DNA of 36,127 bases from Pelagibacterales bacterium SAG-MED17 (GTDB lineage: Bacteria > Pseudomonadota > Alphaproteobacteria > Pelagibacterales > Pelagibacteraceae), in NCBI GenBank assembly GCA_014654115.1, contig JACWDO010000010.1, positions 1 to 36,127 of the forward strand, written 5' to 3'. Positions 17,179-25,100 of the stretch are shown in pieces. A program made the position numbers and the translations under genes. The notes below the pieces were generated by a model. That model did not search any database. It was not told the origin of the DNA and worked only from the letters and a program-made list of their open reading frames with translations. How positions within the stretch are numbered: position 1 is the stretch's first letter; every line of letters starts with the position of its first letter.

Positions 17179-18294
17179 ATGAGTGATGAAAAAATAATTG
17201 TAAATAGCTGGAACGAATGGGATCCATTAAAACATGTAATAGTAGGTAAAGCAGATGGCACATGTATACCCGCTCCTGAGCCAGCACTAGATGCCAAAGT
17301 TCCAGAGGATAGTGATATGAGAGGTAAGTTTGGCCCAAGAACCAAAGATACAGTGGATAAAGCAAATCAGCTTTTAGATGATTTTTCAAATATATTAATT
17401 AAAAAAGGGATTAAAGTTGATAGGCCAGATCCAATTGATTTCAATCAAAAAACATCTACACCTGATTGGCAGTCGGAGACGATGTTTGGTTGTATGCCTC
17501 CGAGAGATGTTTTGCTAACTGTTGGGAATGAAATTTTAGAGGCTACGATGAGTTATCGTTGTCGTTGGTTTGAATATCTATGTTACCGACCACTTTTGAA
17601 GCAATATTACAATTCAGACCCAAATATGAGACACGAGTCTGCTCCTAAACCTAGATTAACAGATGAAGATTATAGAGAAGACTATTTATCAGATAAAATA
17701 GGTATTCAAAAAAGATTAGAATGGACAGAAAATAAATACTTCGTAACCACAGAAGAGGAGCCATTATTTGATGCTGCTGATGTGCTAAGATTTGGCAAGG
17801 ATTTAGTAGTACAACATGGCTTTACAACAAATTTAAAGGGAATTGATTGGTTAAAAAGACATTATAAAGATCATAGAGTCCACGCTGTTAATTTTCCAGG
17901 CGACCCTTATCCAATTCATATAGATGCAACTTTTACTCCTATTAAAGAGGGTTTAATTATTAACAATCCACAAAGAAGACTTCCCAAAGAGCAAAGAAAA
18001 TTATTTGAAAATAATGGCTGGGAGATTATTGATAGTGCTCAACCTGCACATAACGAACCTCCACCTTTATGTTACTCTTCAACATGGCTATCAATGAATG
18101 TTTTAGTTTTAGATCCTAAAACTGTATGTGTAGAAAAAAGTGAAGTATACCAAGCAGAACAATTAGATAAATTAGGAATGGAGGTTGTTCCTGTTGAGCT
18201 AAGAGATGCTTATGCATTTGGAGGAGGATTACATTGTTGTACAGCAGATGTTTATCGAGAAGGTGAATTAAAAGATTATTTTCCTAAGCAATAA
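17179..18294 (+). CDS. Glycine amidinotransferase (AGAT-like)
   Basis: 371 residues of the guanidino-group transferase family. Residues matching the human enzyme's catalytic set are present: the FDAADV Asp region near 198-201, His247 in HIDATF, and the nucleophile Cys353 in GGGLHCCT. The reaction would transfer an amidino group from arginine to an amine, with glycine giving guanidinoacetate plus ornithine. The acceptor cannot be proved from sequence; related bacterial enzymes act in natural product pathways. The operon partner threonine aldolase makes glycine, which supports glycine as acceptor. Cytosolic, no signal peptide. Confidence 0.88.
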   Translation: MSDEKIIVNSWNEWDPLKHVIVGKADGTCIPAPEPALDAKVPEDSDMRGKFGPRTKDTVDKANQLLDDFSNILIKKGIKVDRPDPIDFNQKTSTPDWQSETMFGCMPPRDVLLTVGNEILEATMSYRCRWFEYLCYRPLLKQYYNSDPNMRHESAPKPRLTDEDYREDYLSDKIGIQKRLEWTENKYFVTTEEEPLFDAADVLRFGKDLVVQHGFTTNLKGIDWLKRHYKDHRVHAVNFPGDPYPIHIDATFTPIKEGLIINNPQRRLPKEQRKLFENNGWEIIDSAQPAHNEPPPLCYSSTWLSMNVLVLDPKTVCVEKSEVYQAEQLDKLGMEVVPVELRDAYAFGGGLHCCTADVYREGELKDYFPKQ

Positions 18295-18296
18295 TT

Positions 18297-19343
18297 GTGA
18301 CTCAAATAAAAACAAAAAGAGAAAGAATAAAATTTGCCTCAGACAATGTCACAGGAGCATGCCCAGAAGTTTTAGATGCAGTTCTTAAAGCTAATGATGA
18401 AGATAGAACTCCATATGGTAATGATGAGCTGTCGAAAAACTTACAAAACAAATTTTCAGAAATATTTGAAAAAGAAGTTATAGTATTTCCAACAGCCTCA
18501 GGAACAGCTGCAAATGCATTAGCTTTATCAACGATGACACCTTCCTTTGGAAATATCTATTGCCATAGACTTTCCCATATAAATGTGGATGAATGTGGAG
18601 CACCCGAATTTTATACGGGAGGGGCAAAGTTAATAAATCTTAATGGAAGTAATGGAAAAATTATAGCTGAGGATTTAGATAATAATATCAATGGCAAAGG
18701 TATCGTTCACCACACCCAACCTTCATCAGTCAGTATTACTCAACTATGTGAAACTGGCGTAGCTTATCAATTAGATGAAATTAAAAAGATATCTGCAATA
18801 GCCCATAAGCATAAATTAAAAATTCATATGGATGGAGCTAGATTTGCAAATGCATTAGTTTCATTAAACTGTACTCCAGCAGAAATGACTTGGAAATCTG
18901 GGATTGACGTACTGTCATTTGGAGCAACTAAAAACGGATGCCTAGCAGCAGAAGCCATTATTTTTTTTAATCAAGAGCTTGTTGGTAACTTGCCTTTTTT
19001 GATGAAAAGAGCAGGGCATTTACTGTCAAAGATGCGCTTTGTATCAGCTCAATTAGATGCTTATATTTCAAATGATGTTTGGTTAAAAAATGCAAAACAT
19101 GCAAATGCTATGGGAAAAAAATTAAGCCAAGGTTTACAGCAACACAAAAACGTTGAATTAGCTTACCCAACAGATGCAAATGAGGTTTTTGTCAAAATAC
19201 CAAAAAACATAATTGATCAATTTAATTCACATGGTTACAAAATCAATGATGATGAGTGGGAAGGTAAAGCCGTTAGATTAGTTGCTGCCTGGAATACCGA
19301 CCCAACTGATGTTGAAACATTTTTGAATATAATTAAATCTTAA
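18297..19343 (+). CDS. Low-specificity L-threonine aldolase
   Basis: 348 residues with a GTG start two bases after the amidinotransferase stop. A fold-type I PLP enzyme: FASDNVTGACPEVLDA opening, ASGTAANALAL at 68-77, HMDGARFANA with the PLP-contact Asp179, and the Schiff-base Lys212 in SFGATKNGC. It cleaves threonine or allo-threonine to glycine and acetaldehyde. In this operon it would supply glycine to the amidinotransferase. Its stop faces, one base away, the stop of the small minus-strand gene that anchors the cassette array, so this is the last core gene on the left side. Confidence 0.9.
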   Translation: MTQIKTKRERIKFASDNVTGACPEVLDAVLKANDEDRTPYGNDELSKNLQNKFSEIFEKEVIVFPTASGTAANALALSTMTPSFGNIYCHRLSHINVDECGAPEFYTGGAKLINLNGSNGKIIAEDLDNNINGKGIVHHTQPSSVSITQLCETGVAYQLDEIKKISAIAHKHKLKIHMDGARFANALVSLNCTPAEMTWKSGIDVLSFGATKNGCLAAEAIIFFNQELVGNLPFLMKRAGHLLSKMRFVSAQLDAYISNDVWLKNAKHANAMGKKLSQGLQQHKNVELAYPTDANEVFVKIPKNIIDQFNSHGYKINDDEWEGKAVRLVAAWNTDPTDVETFLNIIKS

Positions 19344-19344
19344 C

Positions 19345-19572
19345 CTAGCTGGGATTTTCTTTTAGGAAATTAATATAATTTACTATTTCATCAAATTTTT
19401 CATCCTCAATATCTTTGTAACTTGCTTTAAATTTACTTTTGACACAAATTGCAACATGAGCGTAAGGATTTCTCCCTTTAGGATGATTAGGGTGATCTGG
19501 AAGTTGACCATGCAAATAATCGCCAGCTTCCTGAATAATTTTCCAGAGTTTACTTGCGTTTTCTTTGTTCAC
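19345..19572 (-). CDS. Small conserved hypothetical protein; anchor gene of the cassette array
   Basis: 75 residues from a GTG start (78 if the ATG at 19581 is used). I prefer the GTG because the three partial copies elsewhere in the window align only from this codon on, and one has ATG there. The protein opens NKENASKLWKIIQEAGDYL, then a His/Pro-rich loop (HPNHPKGRNPYAHVAICVK) and an acidic helix ending FLKENPS. I do not recognise the function. An AAGGA ribosome site lies about ten bases upstream and a repeat module (19586-19622) forms its promoter region. Its first 20 codons recur at 23600, 27317 and 28281. Confidence 0.75.
   Translation of the reverse strand: MNKENASKLWKIIQEAGDYLHGQLPDHPNHPKGRNPYAHVAICVKSKFKASYKDIEDEKFDEIVNYINFLKENPS
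19514..19572 (-). repeat. 59-bp repeat, copy A (5' end of intact anchor gene)
   Basis: First of four copies of a 59-bp sequence coding for the first 20 residues of the anchor protein. This is the only copy continuous with the rest of the gene. It differs from copy C at three bases and from copy B at four, all at third codon positions. Confidence 0.9.
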
Positions 19573-19585
19573 AATATTCAAATCC

Positions 19586-19622
19586 TTGTTTTATCTCGAA
19601 ATGATCTAGTCTGTGATCTAGT
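19586..19622. repeat. 37-bp direct repeat, left flank of the GHKL operon island (attL-like)
   Basis: Matches 23387-23423 at 34 of 37 positions in direct orientation. It contains TTTATCTC and the internal pair GATCTAG-tctgt-GATCTAG. The two copies bracket 3.76 kb holding exactly the plus-strand operon, as expected for attL and attR of an inserted segment. On the minus strand it is also the promoter region of the anchor gene (GAGATAAA about 17 bases before the GTG). Confidence 0.75.
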
Positions 19623-19679
19623 ATCAATTCAAAATTAATAATATCAAGCATTATTTTCGCAATTTGAGGTTGAAATAGT

Positions 19680-19734
19680 ATAATATTACAAAATATATAT
19701 TGTAATATTACAAAAATGTGCTATGTAATATTAC
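19680..19734. promoter_or_regulatory. Three palindromic operator-like repeats before the GHKL operon
   Basis: GTAATATTAC, a perfect 10-base palindrome, occurs at 19702-19711 and 19725-19734, with a one-base variant at 19680-19689. Spacing is 22 and 23 bases, about two helical turns, so the sites face the same side of DNA. The third copy touches the ATG at 19735, leaving no room for a ribosome site, so a bound protein would block expression of a leaderless or near-leaderless transcript. A repressor encoded within the operon is likely. Confidence 0.65.
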
Positions 19735-19965
19735 ATGAAAGAAGACAGAAATACAAAATTCAAAAAATTAGCTAATGCCAGGGTTAATAAAGCAATTAAA
19801 CTTATTAAATTAATTGGGAATTTATCTAACAAAAGTCATTATAATTATTCACGAAAACAAGCAAAACAAATTACTGATGCTCTTCATCAAGAATTAAATT
19901 TAGTTAAAAATAAATTCAACAATCCGTCTGGTGGAAGAGAGTCAAAGGAGTTTGAGATTGACTAA
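19735..19965 (+). CDS. Small basic helical protein, first gene of the GHKL operon
   Basis: 76 residues, rich in Lys and Asn and probably all helical (KKLANARVNKAIKLIKLIGN, then a second helix to about residue 60). No family recognised. No ribosome site precedes the ATG; the last operator palindrome lies directly against it. By size, charge and place it could be the operon's DNA-binding regulator, as in many phage-defence and toxin-antitoxin operons, but no helix-turn-helix is evident. It overlaps the next gene by a few bases. Confidence 0.55.
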   Translation: MKEDRNTKFKKLANARVNKAIKLIKLIGNLSNKSHYNYSRKQAKQITDALHQELNLVKNKFNNPSGGRESKEFEID

Positions 19966-20572
19966 GCCTAGAGACTCAATTGCTCATAAGGAAAGACATT
20001 TAATATTACTTATGGCTTGTTACGTTTTGGGAGGTTCAAAGAACACAATACACACTGAGGATATAATGAACCAAGCTTTTTTATGGAATACAGATAAGTT
20101 TGGTTGGAGAAAAAAAAAATATAAAAATTATCCAAACACTCTTCCACTATCACAAGGTTTGTTCAGGGCTAGAACACTAGGATTTTTAAAAGGTACATAT
20201 GATCAACAATATTTGTCTAAAGACGGTTGGACTCTAACTGATAAAGGTTTGGAAAAAGCCGATTCTTTATCAAGCCTTGTAAATGTCAAAACATCTAAAA
20301 AAACTTTATCTCAATTTCAAAAAAAGATTCTTTCAGAATTTAGAAAACACGAAAATTTTCATTTAGAGGGTAAAGATTTTACAATCTATCATCTTGCAGA
20401 TATCTTAAATATTTCTGTAAATAATTCCCCTCTTATGAATAGCTCCCTCATAAAAATTTATAGATGGGCAAAAATTTCAGATGATAAAGACGTTTTACAG
20501 TTAATTGAAAAAAAAATTAAAAAGCAAAAAAGTTTTAAGAAATATTTAAAGGAGGCATTAACAGAAATATGA
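19958..20572 (+). CDS. Predicted winged-helix-like protein of the GHKL operon
   Basis: I place the start at TTG 19958, seven bases after an AAAGGAG ribosome site, giving 204 residues; a GTG at 19931 without a good site would add nine. The first 120 residues (LILLMACYVLGG, NQAFLWNTDKFGW, SQGLFRARTLGFL, then GWTLTDKGLEKADSL) read like a winged-helix module with the terminal wing common in small-molecule- or defence-associated regulators. The C-terminal part is Lys-rich and helical. The stop overlaps the ATG of the ATPase gene. Specific family not recognised; a specificity or adaptor subunit for the ATPase is a plausible guess. Confidence 0.65.
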   Translation: MTKPRDSIAHKERHLILLMACYVLGGSKNTIHTEDIMNQAFLWNTDKFGWRKKKYKNYPNTLPLSQGLFRARTLGFLKGTYDQQYLSKDGWTLTDKGLEKADSLSSLVNVKTSKKTLSQFQKKILSEFRKHENFHLEGKDFTIYHLADILNISVNNSPLMNSSLIKIYRWAKISDDKDVLQLIEKKIKKQKSFKKYLKEALTEI

Positions 20573-22860
20573 AAAAAACACGTATTCCAGAGTGGAAAGA
20601 TGTAGAAGGATCTAAGAGAATTTCTCAACAGACAATGTTGAAATCAATAACAAGTTTAACCCAGGCTCTGGTTGAATTGATCACAAATGTAGATGATGCA
20701 TACGAAAGATTTAATAGTCCAAATAAGAAATATAGGGGAAATTGTGCAGTATTTTATGATCGTGGTGGGGAAACAAGGCCTACAACTATAAAAGTTTCTG
20801 ATAGAGCTGCAGGAATGGATAGTGAAAAACTTTACTCAGTTTTAAAAAAACATGGAGACAAAGTAAAGAGTGAGGGAGCTAGTCGAGGTTTTTTTGCAAG
20901 AGGACTTTTAGATACCTCATCAATAGCAGATGTTTTTATTCAAACAGTTAAAAATAAAAAAATTACTACAGCACAAATCAAACACCAGACAATGCAATAT
21001 AAAATAATTGATAAAGATGTGGCCTTAAATCAAGTAAACAAAACATTAGCAAAAAATATAGATGGATTTGATTATTTTAAAAATAAAAAACTTAGGGATG
21101 GAACAGAAATAATTTTAAAGATACCTCCTAAAATAATAAATATACCTCAAGTAAAAAGTTTAGTTAATAATTTAAAAACACAGTATCAATTAAGAAATAT
21201 TCTATCTGATGACAAGAATACAGAATTTAAAAATACCCTAGACCTAACTTTATTTGATAAAAAAAAAGAAAAATACCCAATATCTTTTACTTCCCCTAAG
21301 GCAGAATTAGTTCAAGAAAAAATTATTAATTTAGAACCTAGGGAGGGAAAAAAAGTTAAAGCAGTATTTAAGTTATTTAAAACCAAAAACCCAATGGATG
21401 AATTATCACAAGAGTATCGACATTATGGTATATTGGTCCAGGGAATTAAAGCAATATACGAAAATTCATTTTTAGAAGAGTCCTTAGATAATGAGTCTAT
21501 TTTAAAATCTTACTACGGAGTTTTAAAATGTGATTATATAGATGAATTGGCTCATGAATGGGAGAACAAAAGAGCTAAGGATCAAAAATATTCATCTGAC
21601 AACAGAATTCCCATCCACGATCAAGAAAGAAGAAAAGGTCTGTCTAAAGATCATCCATTTATTAAAAATCATTTATTTAAAGAACCTATTAAAATTTTAA
21701 ATGAAATAGTAATAAAACATAGAAAAGAAGTTGGTAGCGATATAACTGATAAAGAAGATTTAGAGCAACAAAAGAAGAAATTTGATATTTTACATCAAGA
21801 ACTTAAAGATTACGAAAATTTAAACGGAAAAAAATTACCCTATGGAAAATGGTTAGTATTTCCAAAAGCATTAAAAATAAAAGAGGGAGAAACATCATCA
21901 TTCAGAGTTTATACAAATTTAAGTGAAATAGATATTAAAGATGAAGTTGAAATAAAATTTCCTGATAAATACAAAAATTTTGTGCTTCCTAAACAATTAA
22001 AATCTAAATTTAAAATAAACCCCCTAAGAGAAGAACAATGTTATGCAACATTTGAAATTGAGGGTTTAAAAGAATGTGATTATTTTGATATTAATATAAT
22101 GTATAAAAATAGTTTAAAAACTCAAATAAGAGTTAGCGTTTACTTAGAAAAAAATCGCGAATTTAAAAAACCATTAGAGTTTGAGAAAGACACATATTTT
22201 GTTAAAGAAAATGCAAATAAAAGAACGGTGGTTTATGCTCAATATCCAGACTTTATCGATGAAAAAGAAATTAAATTAGACATATCTAATTCAAATCAAA
22301 AAGCATTAGGTTGCCAATCAAAAGTAACCCTTAAATATGTTGAGGGAACGAATTTTTTAAAAGGTGAGATAAAAGTAAGAGGAATTAAGCTTCAAGACAG
22401 TTCTATTATTTCTGTAAGTCACGATCCGTACACAGCATCTGCAAACGTGCATATTAAAAAAGATAAAGACGAGCAAGGTACAGAATATAAACCAATTTAT
22501 GTAACCCATTTCTTAGGAAAAAACATAAGAGCTGCATGGAGTCCAAAAAAAGAAAATATTCTGGAAATAACAACTGATCATCCTCTAGTTCGCTACTATC
22601 TTGGTGCCAAAGAACCTATAAATGGTAAGTTTCCTAATTTCAAAACACCTCAGTGGAAAATGTTTTTTAATGAAATTTTGGCGCAAGCATTTGCAGAAAA
22701 AATGGTTTCAATGAATTGTGCACAAAAACCAGAGTCCTATGAAACCTTAGCAGCAATAAATAAATCAGATATTAAAGAAACGATGGCTGTAGCTAATAAA
22801 TATTATACAAATGAATTCAACAAATTTATGAGCTTACTCCATAGTGAGAAAGTAACCTAA
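20569..22860 (+). CDS. GHKL (Hsp90/MORC-like) ATPase, large
   Basis: 763 residues. The N-terminal domain has the GHKL nucleotide site: N-box Glu36...Asn40...Asp43 in ALVELITNVDDAYE, G1 box VSDRAAGMD (Asp78, Gly82), and the glycine-rich lid SRGFFARGLLD at 105-115. The order and spacing fit Hsp90, MORC and MutL-type ATPases. The remaining 550 residues hold predicted beta-rich and Lys/Glu-rich segments with no nuclease motif that I can see. Proteins of this design recur in bacterial conflict systems, often with restriction-like or winged-helix partners. The gene is translation-coupled to the preceding one. This is the probable effector or motor of the island; the target is unknown. Confidence 0.8.
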   Translation: MKKTRIPEWKDVEGSKRISQQTMLKSITSLTQALVELITNVDDAYERFNSPNKKYRGNCAVFYDRGGETRPTTIKVSDRAAGMDSEKLYSVLKKHGDKVKSEGASRGFFARGLLDTSSIADVFIQTVKNKKITTAQIKHQTMQYKIIDKDVALNQVNKTLAKNIDGFDYFKNKKLRDGTEIILKIPPKIINIPQVKSLVNNLKTQYQLRNILSDDKNTEFKNTLDLTLFDKKKEKYPISFTSPKAELVQEKIINLEPREGKKVKAVFKLFKTKNPMDELSQEYRHYGILVQGIKAIYENSFLEESLDNESILKSYYGVLKCDYIDELAHEWENKRAKDQKYSSDNRIPIHDQERRKGLSKDHPFIKNHLFKEPIKILNEIVIKHRKEVGSDITDKEDLEQQKKKFDILHQELKDYENLNGKKLPYGKWLVFPKALKIKEGETSSFRVYTNLSEIDIKDEVEIKFPDKYKNFVLPKQLKSKFKINPLREEQCYATFEIEGLKECDYFDINIMYKNSLKTQIRVSVYLEKNREFKKPLEFEKDTYFVKENANKRTVVYAQYPDFIDEKEIKLDISNSNQKALGCQSKVTLKYVEGTNFLKGEIKVRGIKLQDSSIISVSHDPYTASANVHIKKDKDEQGTEYKPIYVTHFLGKNIRAAWSPKKENILEITTDHPLVRYYLGAKEPINGKFPNFKTPQWKMFFNEILAQAFAEKMVSMNCAQKPESYETLAAINKSDIKETMAVANKYYTNEFNKFMSLLHSEKVT

Positions 22861-22880
22861 ATTATTTATTATTTGAATTT

Positions 22881-23207
22881 ATGAAAGAAAAATTTATCGA
22901 TTTTGTTGAAAAATTTTACAAATTTATTGAGACTAAAGATTTTGATCCAGAAAATATTGATGACAGAAAAATTGTTCAAAAAAGAATTGATATGATGATG
23001 AATTGTAAATTAATGAAGTACTGGATCAAACAAAATATCTTATTTGGAAAAGATGAAATATTTACTAATGAAGTTTTAATGTATTTAATTGATTGTGCTA
23101 CAGATTTTCATGACGAAAAAGAATTCCTAAAAAAAATTAAACCTAACTCTAATTTATGGATATTAAATCTTGATATTAGAGTTTCAAAAGTTGTAAAAAA
23201 AAATTAA
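22881..23207 (+). CDS. Hypothetical protein, GHKL operon
   Basis: 108 residues, acidic and helical, beginning KEKFIDFVEKFYKFIE and containing FDPENIDDRKIVQKRIDMMM and a short hydrophobic VLMYLIDCATDF segment. No family recognised. It follows the ATPase by 20 bases and its stop is directly followed by the next ATG, so it belongs to the same transcript. Possibly a small partner of the ATPase. Confidence 0.6.
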   Translation: MKEKFIDFVEKFYKFIETKDFDPENIDDRKIVQKRIDMMMNCKLMKYWIKQNILFGKDEIFTNEVLMYLIDCATDFHDEKEFLKKIKPNSNLWILNLDIRVSKVVKKN

Positions 23208-23390
23208 ATGAAATTTAAATTACAAACAATAAAAGATTTTTTCAAATTAAAAGAAAAGAAAGGCTTGAAACCAATTTTTTTTGAAAAAATAGGAGATAAA
23301 AATACTTCTACAGATGATTTAGTTAAAAATTTAATTATGCAACTGGAAGCAAACGGTTTTAAAATAAAGAACAAAAAAAAAGAGATTTGA
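23208..23390 (+). CDS. Hypothetical small basic protein, last gene of the GHKL operon
   Basis: 60 residues, Lys-rich (KFKLQTIKDFFKLKEKKG and a terminal NKKKEI). Not recognised. The ATG directly abuts the preceding stop. Its own TGA lies inside the right 37-bp direct repeat, so the coding sequence runs exactly to the island boundary, which may mean the end of the gene was set by integration. Confidence 0.5.
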   Translation: MKFKLQTIKDFFKLKEKKGLKPIFFEKIGDKNTSTDDLVKNLIMQLEANGFKIKNKKKEI

Positions 23391-23423
23391 TTTATCTCTA
23401 AATGATCTAGTCTATGATCTAGT
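23387..23423. repeat. 37-bp direct repeat, right flank of the GHKL operon island (attR-like)
   Basis: 34 of 37 bases identical to 19586-19622. It carries TTTATCTC followed by GATCTAG-tctat-GATCTAG. It overlaps the stop codon of the last operon gene and opens repeat unit B. Confidence 0.75.
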
Positions 23424-23490
23424 TTATTGTTTAAATTGATGAGTCTTTAAGCGATTTATTTTTAATGAAATTTAAATAGTCGGTATAACT

Positions 23491-23530
23491 AGTACGAGGT
23501 AGTGTGAGCTAGTGTGAAGTAGTGTGTACC
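23491..23530. repeat. 10-bp iterons of unit B
   Basis: Four head-to-tail blocks: AGTACGAGGT, AGTGTGAGCT, AGTGTGAAGT, AGTGTGTACC. The period is exactly one helical turn. The corresponding positions in units C, D and E also show 10-base periodicity but with different sequences. Confidence 0.7.
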
Positions 23531-23531
23531 T

Positions 23532-23600
23532 CTAACGCCGTAAATAATCGCCAGCTTCCTGTATCATTTTCCACAGTTTACTTGCGTTTTCTTTATTCAC
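23532..23600 (-). pseudogene. Truncated anchor-gene copy B (22 codons)
   Basis: GTG start then NKENASKLWKMIQEAGDYL, as in the intact gene, followed by RR and a stop. It carries the same promoter arrangement (GAGATAAA upstream) as the intact gene. It is either a stranded 5' end left by integration or a 22-residue peptide gene; copies C and D stop at the same codon. Confidence 0.65.
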
Positions 23601-23735
23601 ATTCCCCCAATTCTTGTTTTATCTCTTTTGTTTCTAGTTAGTTTCTAGTTATCCTATAAAATCCTACATTTTAATAAATGAAGATTTTACCATGAACTGG
23701 ACAATTTTTTTAAAACTTTAACATGAAAGTTTATG

Positions 23736-23755
23736 GTGGGGGCTAACGCCCCCAC
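23736..23755 (-). terminator. GC-rich hairpin downstream of the beta-propeller gene
   Basis: GTGGGGGC-TAAC-GCCCCCAC, an 8-bp perfect stem with a 4-base loop, begins 17 bases past the stop of the minus-strand gene. It is the most GC-rich stretch of its neighbourhood. No clean T-run follows on the minus strand, so it may be a weak or imported terminator or an mRNA 3' stabiliser. Confidence 0.5.
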
Positions 23756-23771
23756 AGGCTTAATTTAGTTA

Positions 23772-25022
23772 TTAATCTAAGCTATAAATTGTAACTGATT
23801 TTTCTTTATCAACTTCGTTAGCACTTATAAATAAGTTCCGTTGTGGAATAGCAACCAAACCTTCTGGTCCAATACCCGTTGGTAAAATAGCAACTAATTC
23901 TGGGTTTTTCAAATCGTTTGCTTTATAAACGCCGATAGCATTTGCTCTTTCAGCACCAACAAAGATATAACGTGTACCACCATATATTGCTACTTCAACT
24001 GACTCTGGTTCTACACCTTTTTTCTCTGCACGTTTTTCTGGCCAGTAACCTGCTGAAGCGAGTGCTCTTTCATATGACGAACCTGACTCGTATACCACTG
24101 AACCATTTTTATTGAAGATTGTCCATCCACGACTACCACCACGCTTTGCTTGACCTGGTGCTTCATGTTTATAGTCACCTTCATTTGCGGTTGCAAAATG
24201 ATCATTGCCAATCCATTTAACTGCATCTGGCTCTCTTCTAACATTTTCAATACTGTCAGCCATGTTTAGTTTACCATCTTTTTTATTATCGATACCTACA
24301 AGTGTTACTAATCCTGCATCAAATTCTGAAATTATTTTTCCATTTCGATCAATAACCGCCATCCAGTTATTCTCTTGCATAGTAACAACTATTTCACCTA
24401 AATTATTGATATCAACAAACTCAGGCTCTGGATCGTTAGGAGCAATAGTTGAAAAACCAACTAGGTCCGCTTTAGTAACACTGTTATCTGCTAAATTAAC
24501 AATTGCCACAAAACCCCCTGGAAGTTGTGGAATTTTTTCATCATTGATATCTTCGTTACGCTCATTTTCAATAGCTACTGCCACAAAAGTTCCATCTGGA
24601 CTAACTGCAACCGAGTCTGGTTGTCCGCCTAATTCAACTTTTGCAACTTCTTTCCCTGAGGCAAGATCAACAACTAATAAGTGACCACTTGGTTCTACAT
24701 AGTTTGGAGAAGTATTAATACCTACAAATGCTTGTCCATTTTTGATTGCAACACTAGTTGGTTCACCACCCAAATCCATTGAGCCTAATGGTTTCGGATT
24801 TGCTGGATCAGCAATATCAATCATGCCTAATGCGTTTGCAGGGCTATCGCTATATACCAGTTTCATGCCATCTGCTGTTGCCGCAATTATTTCTGCTGAT
24901 GTTTCTTCTGCACTAGGGTTATTTGCTGGTGTTCCAAATTTCCCAATTTCTTTAAAATCTGCATTTACTGTGCTAACAAATGCGGTCGAAGCCAGAAGGC
25001 CTGCTAAGATAAGTTTTATCAT
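23772..25022 (-). CDS. Secreted beta-propeller protein (choice-of-anchor I / esterase-like family)
   Basis: 416 residues with a Sec signal peptide (KLILAGLLASTAFVSTVNA). The mature part shows propeller-type repeats: GEPTSVAIKNGQAFVGI, GQPDSVAVSPDGTFVAVAI, EPDAVKWIGNDHFATANEGD, and GPEGLVAIPQRNLFISANE. This pattern matches surface or periplasmic proteins related to alkaline-phosphatase-like choice-of-anchor I and phytase-like esterases, many of which are longer, so this may be a compact version. Function not certain. The gene is visibly richer in G and C, with more Ala/Gly/Glu codons than its neighbours, and has a strong GC hairpin behind it: likely acquired from another lineage. A GAGATAAA module lies about 75 bases before the start. 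Confidence 0.7.
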   Translation of the reverse strand: MIKLILAGLLASTAFVSTVNADFKEIGKFGTPANNPSAEETSAEIIAATADGMKLVYSDSPANALGMIDIADPANPKPLGSMDLGGEPTSVAIKNGQAFVGINTSPNYVEPSGHLLVVDLASGKEVAKVELGGQPDSVAVSPDGTFVAVAIENERNEDINDEKIPQLPGGFVAIVNLADNSVTKADLVGFSTIAPNDPEPEFVDINNLGEIVVTMQENNWMAVIDRNGKIISEFDAGLVTLVGIDNKKDGKLNMADSIENVRREPDAVKWIGNDHFATANEGDYKHEAPGQAKRGGSRGWTIFNKNGSVVYESGSSYERALASAGYWPEKRAEKKGVEPESVEVAIYGGTRYIFVGAERANAIGVYKANDLKNPELVAILPTGIGPEGLVAIPQRNLFISANEVDKEKSVTIYSLD

Positions 25023-25100
25023 TATATATTCCTTTTTTGATTTTCTGAAAAGTTATCTAAATAAGATGAAAAATTTGTAACAGTTTAATTACAATTATAT

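Larger units (their letters stand above)
23387..23666. repeat. Array unit B (about 280 bp composite repeat)
   Basis: No complete gene lies in 23391-23771; most of it is this unit. Reading the plus strand: TTTATCTC plus the GATCTAG pair; AAATTGATGAGTCTTTAAGC with an AT-rich tail (23433-23463); four 10-base iterons (23491-23530); the 59-bp anchor-gene start (23542-23600); TTTATCTC (23618) plus a second pair TTTCTAG-ttag-TTTCTAG (23631-23648); and TATCCTATAAAATCCTA (23650-23666). Unit D repeats this order over about 275 bp, unit C in a decayed form, and unit E keeps the first half. Confidence 0.75.

Noticed and set aside
19345-19622. tRNA-gene integration site as in many genomic islands
   Set aside because: No tRNA-like cloverleaf or CCA-end sequence is seen at any unit; the shared sequence is protein-coding.
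20569-22860. Assigning the ATPase to a named defence system such as DISARM, Zorya or Wadjet
   Set aside because: None of the partner domains that define those systems (helicase, methylase, Mot-like or SMC-type proteins) is present.
23491-23530. Tandem short repeats resembling a mini CRISPR
   Set aside because: Blocks are 10 bases and contiguous, with no spacers, and no cas genes are in the window.
23387-23666. Units B, C and D as a MITE-type transposon
   Set aside because: No terminal inverted repeats or target-site duplications flank the units, and they always include part of one particular gene's start, which fits site-specific integration better.
24205-25080. Two long plus-strand frames opposite the beta-propeller gene
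   Set aside because: They are low-complexity Ser/Pro/Ala-rich shadows in the GC-richer gene; the minus-strand product has a signal peptide and repeats.
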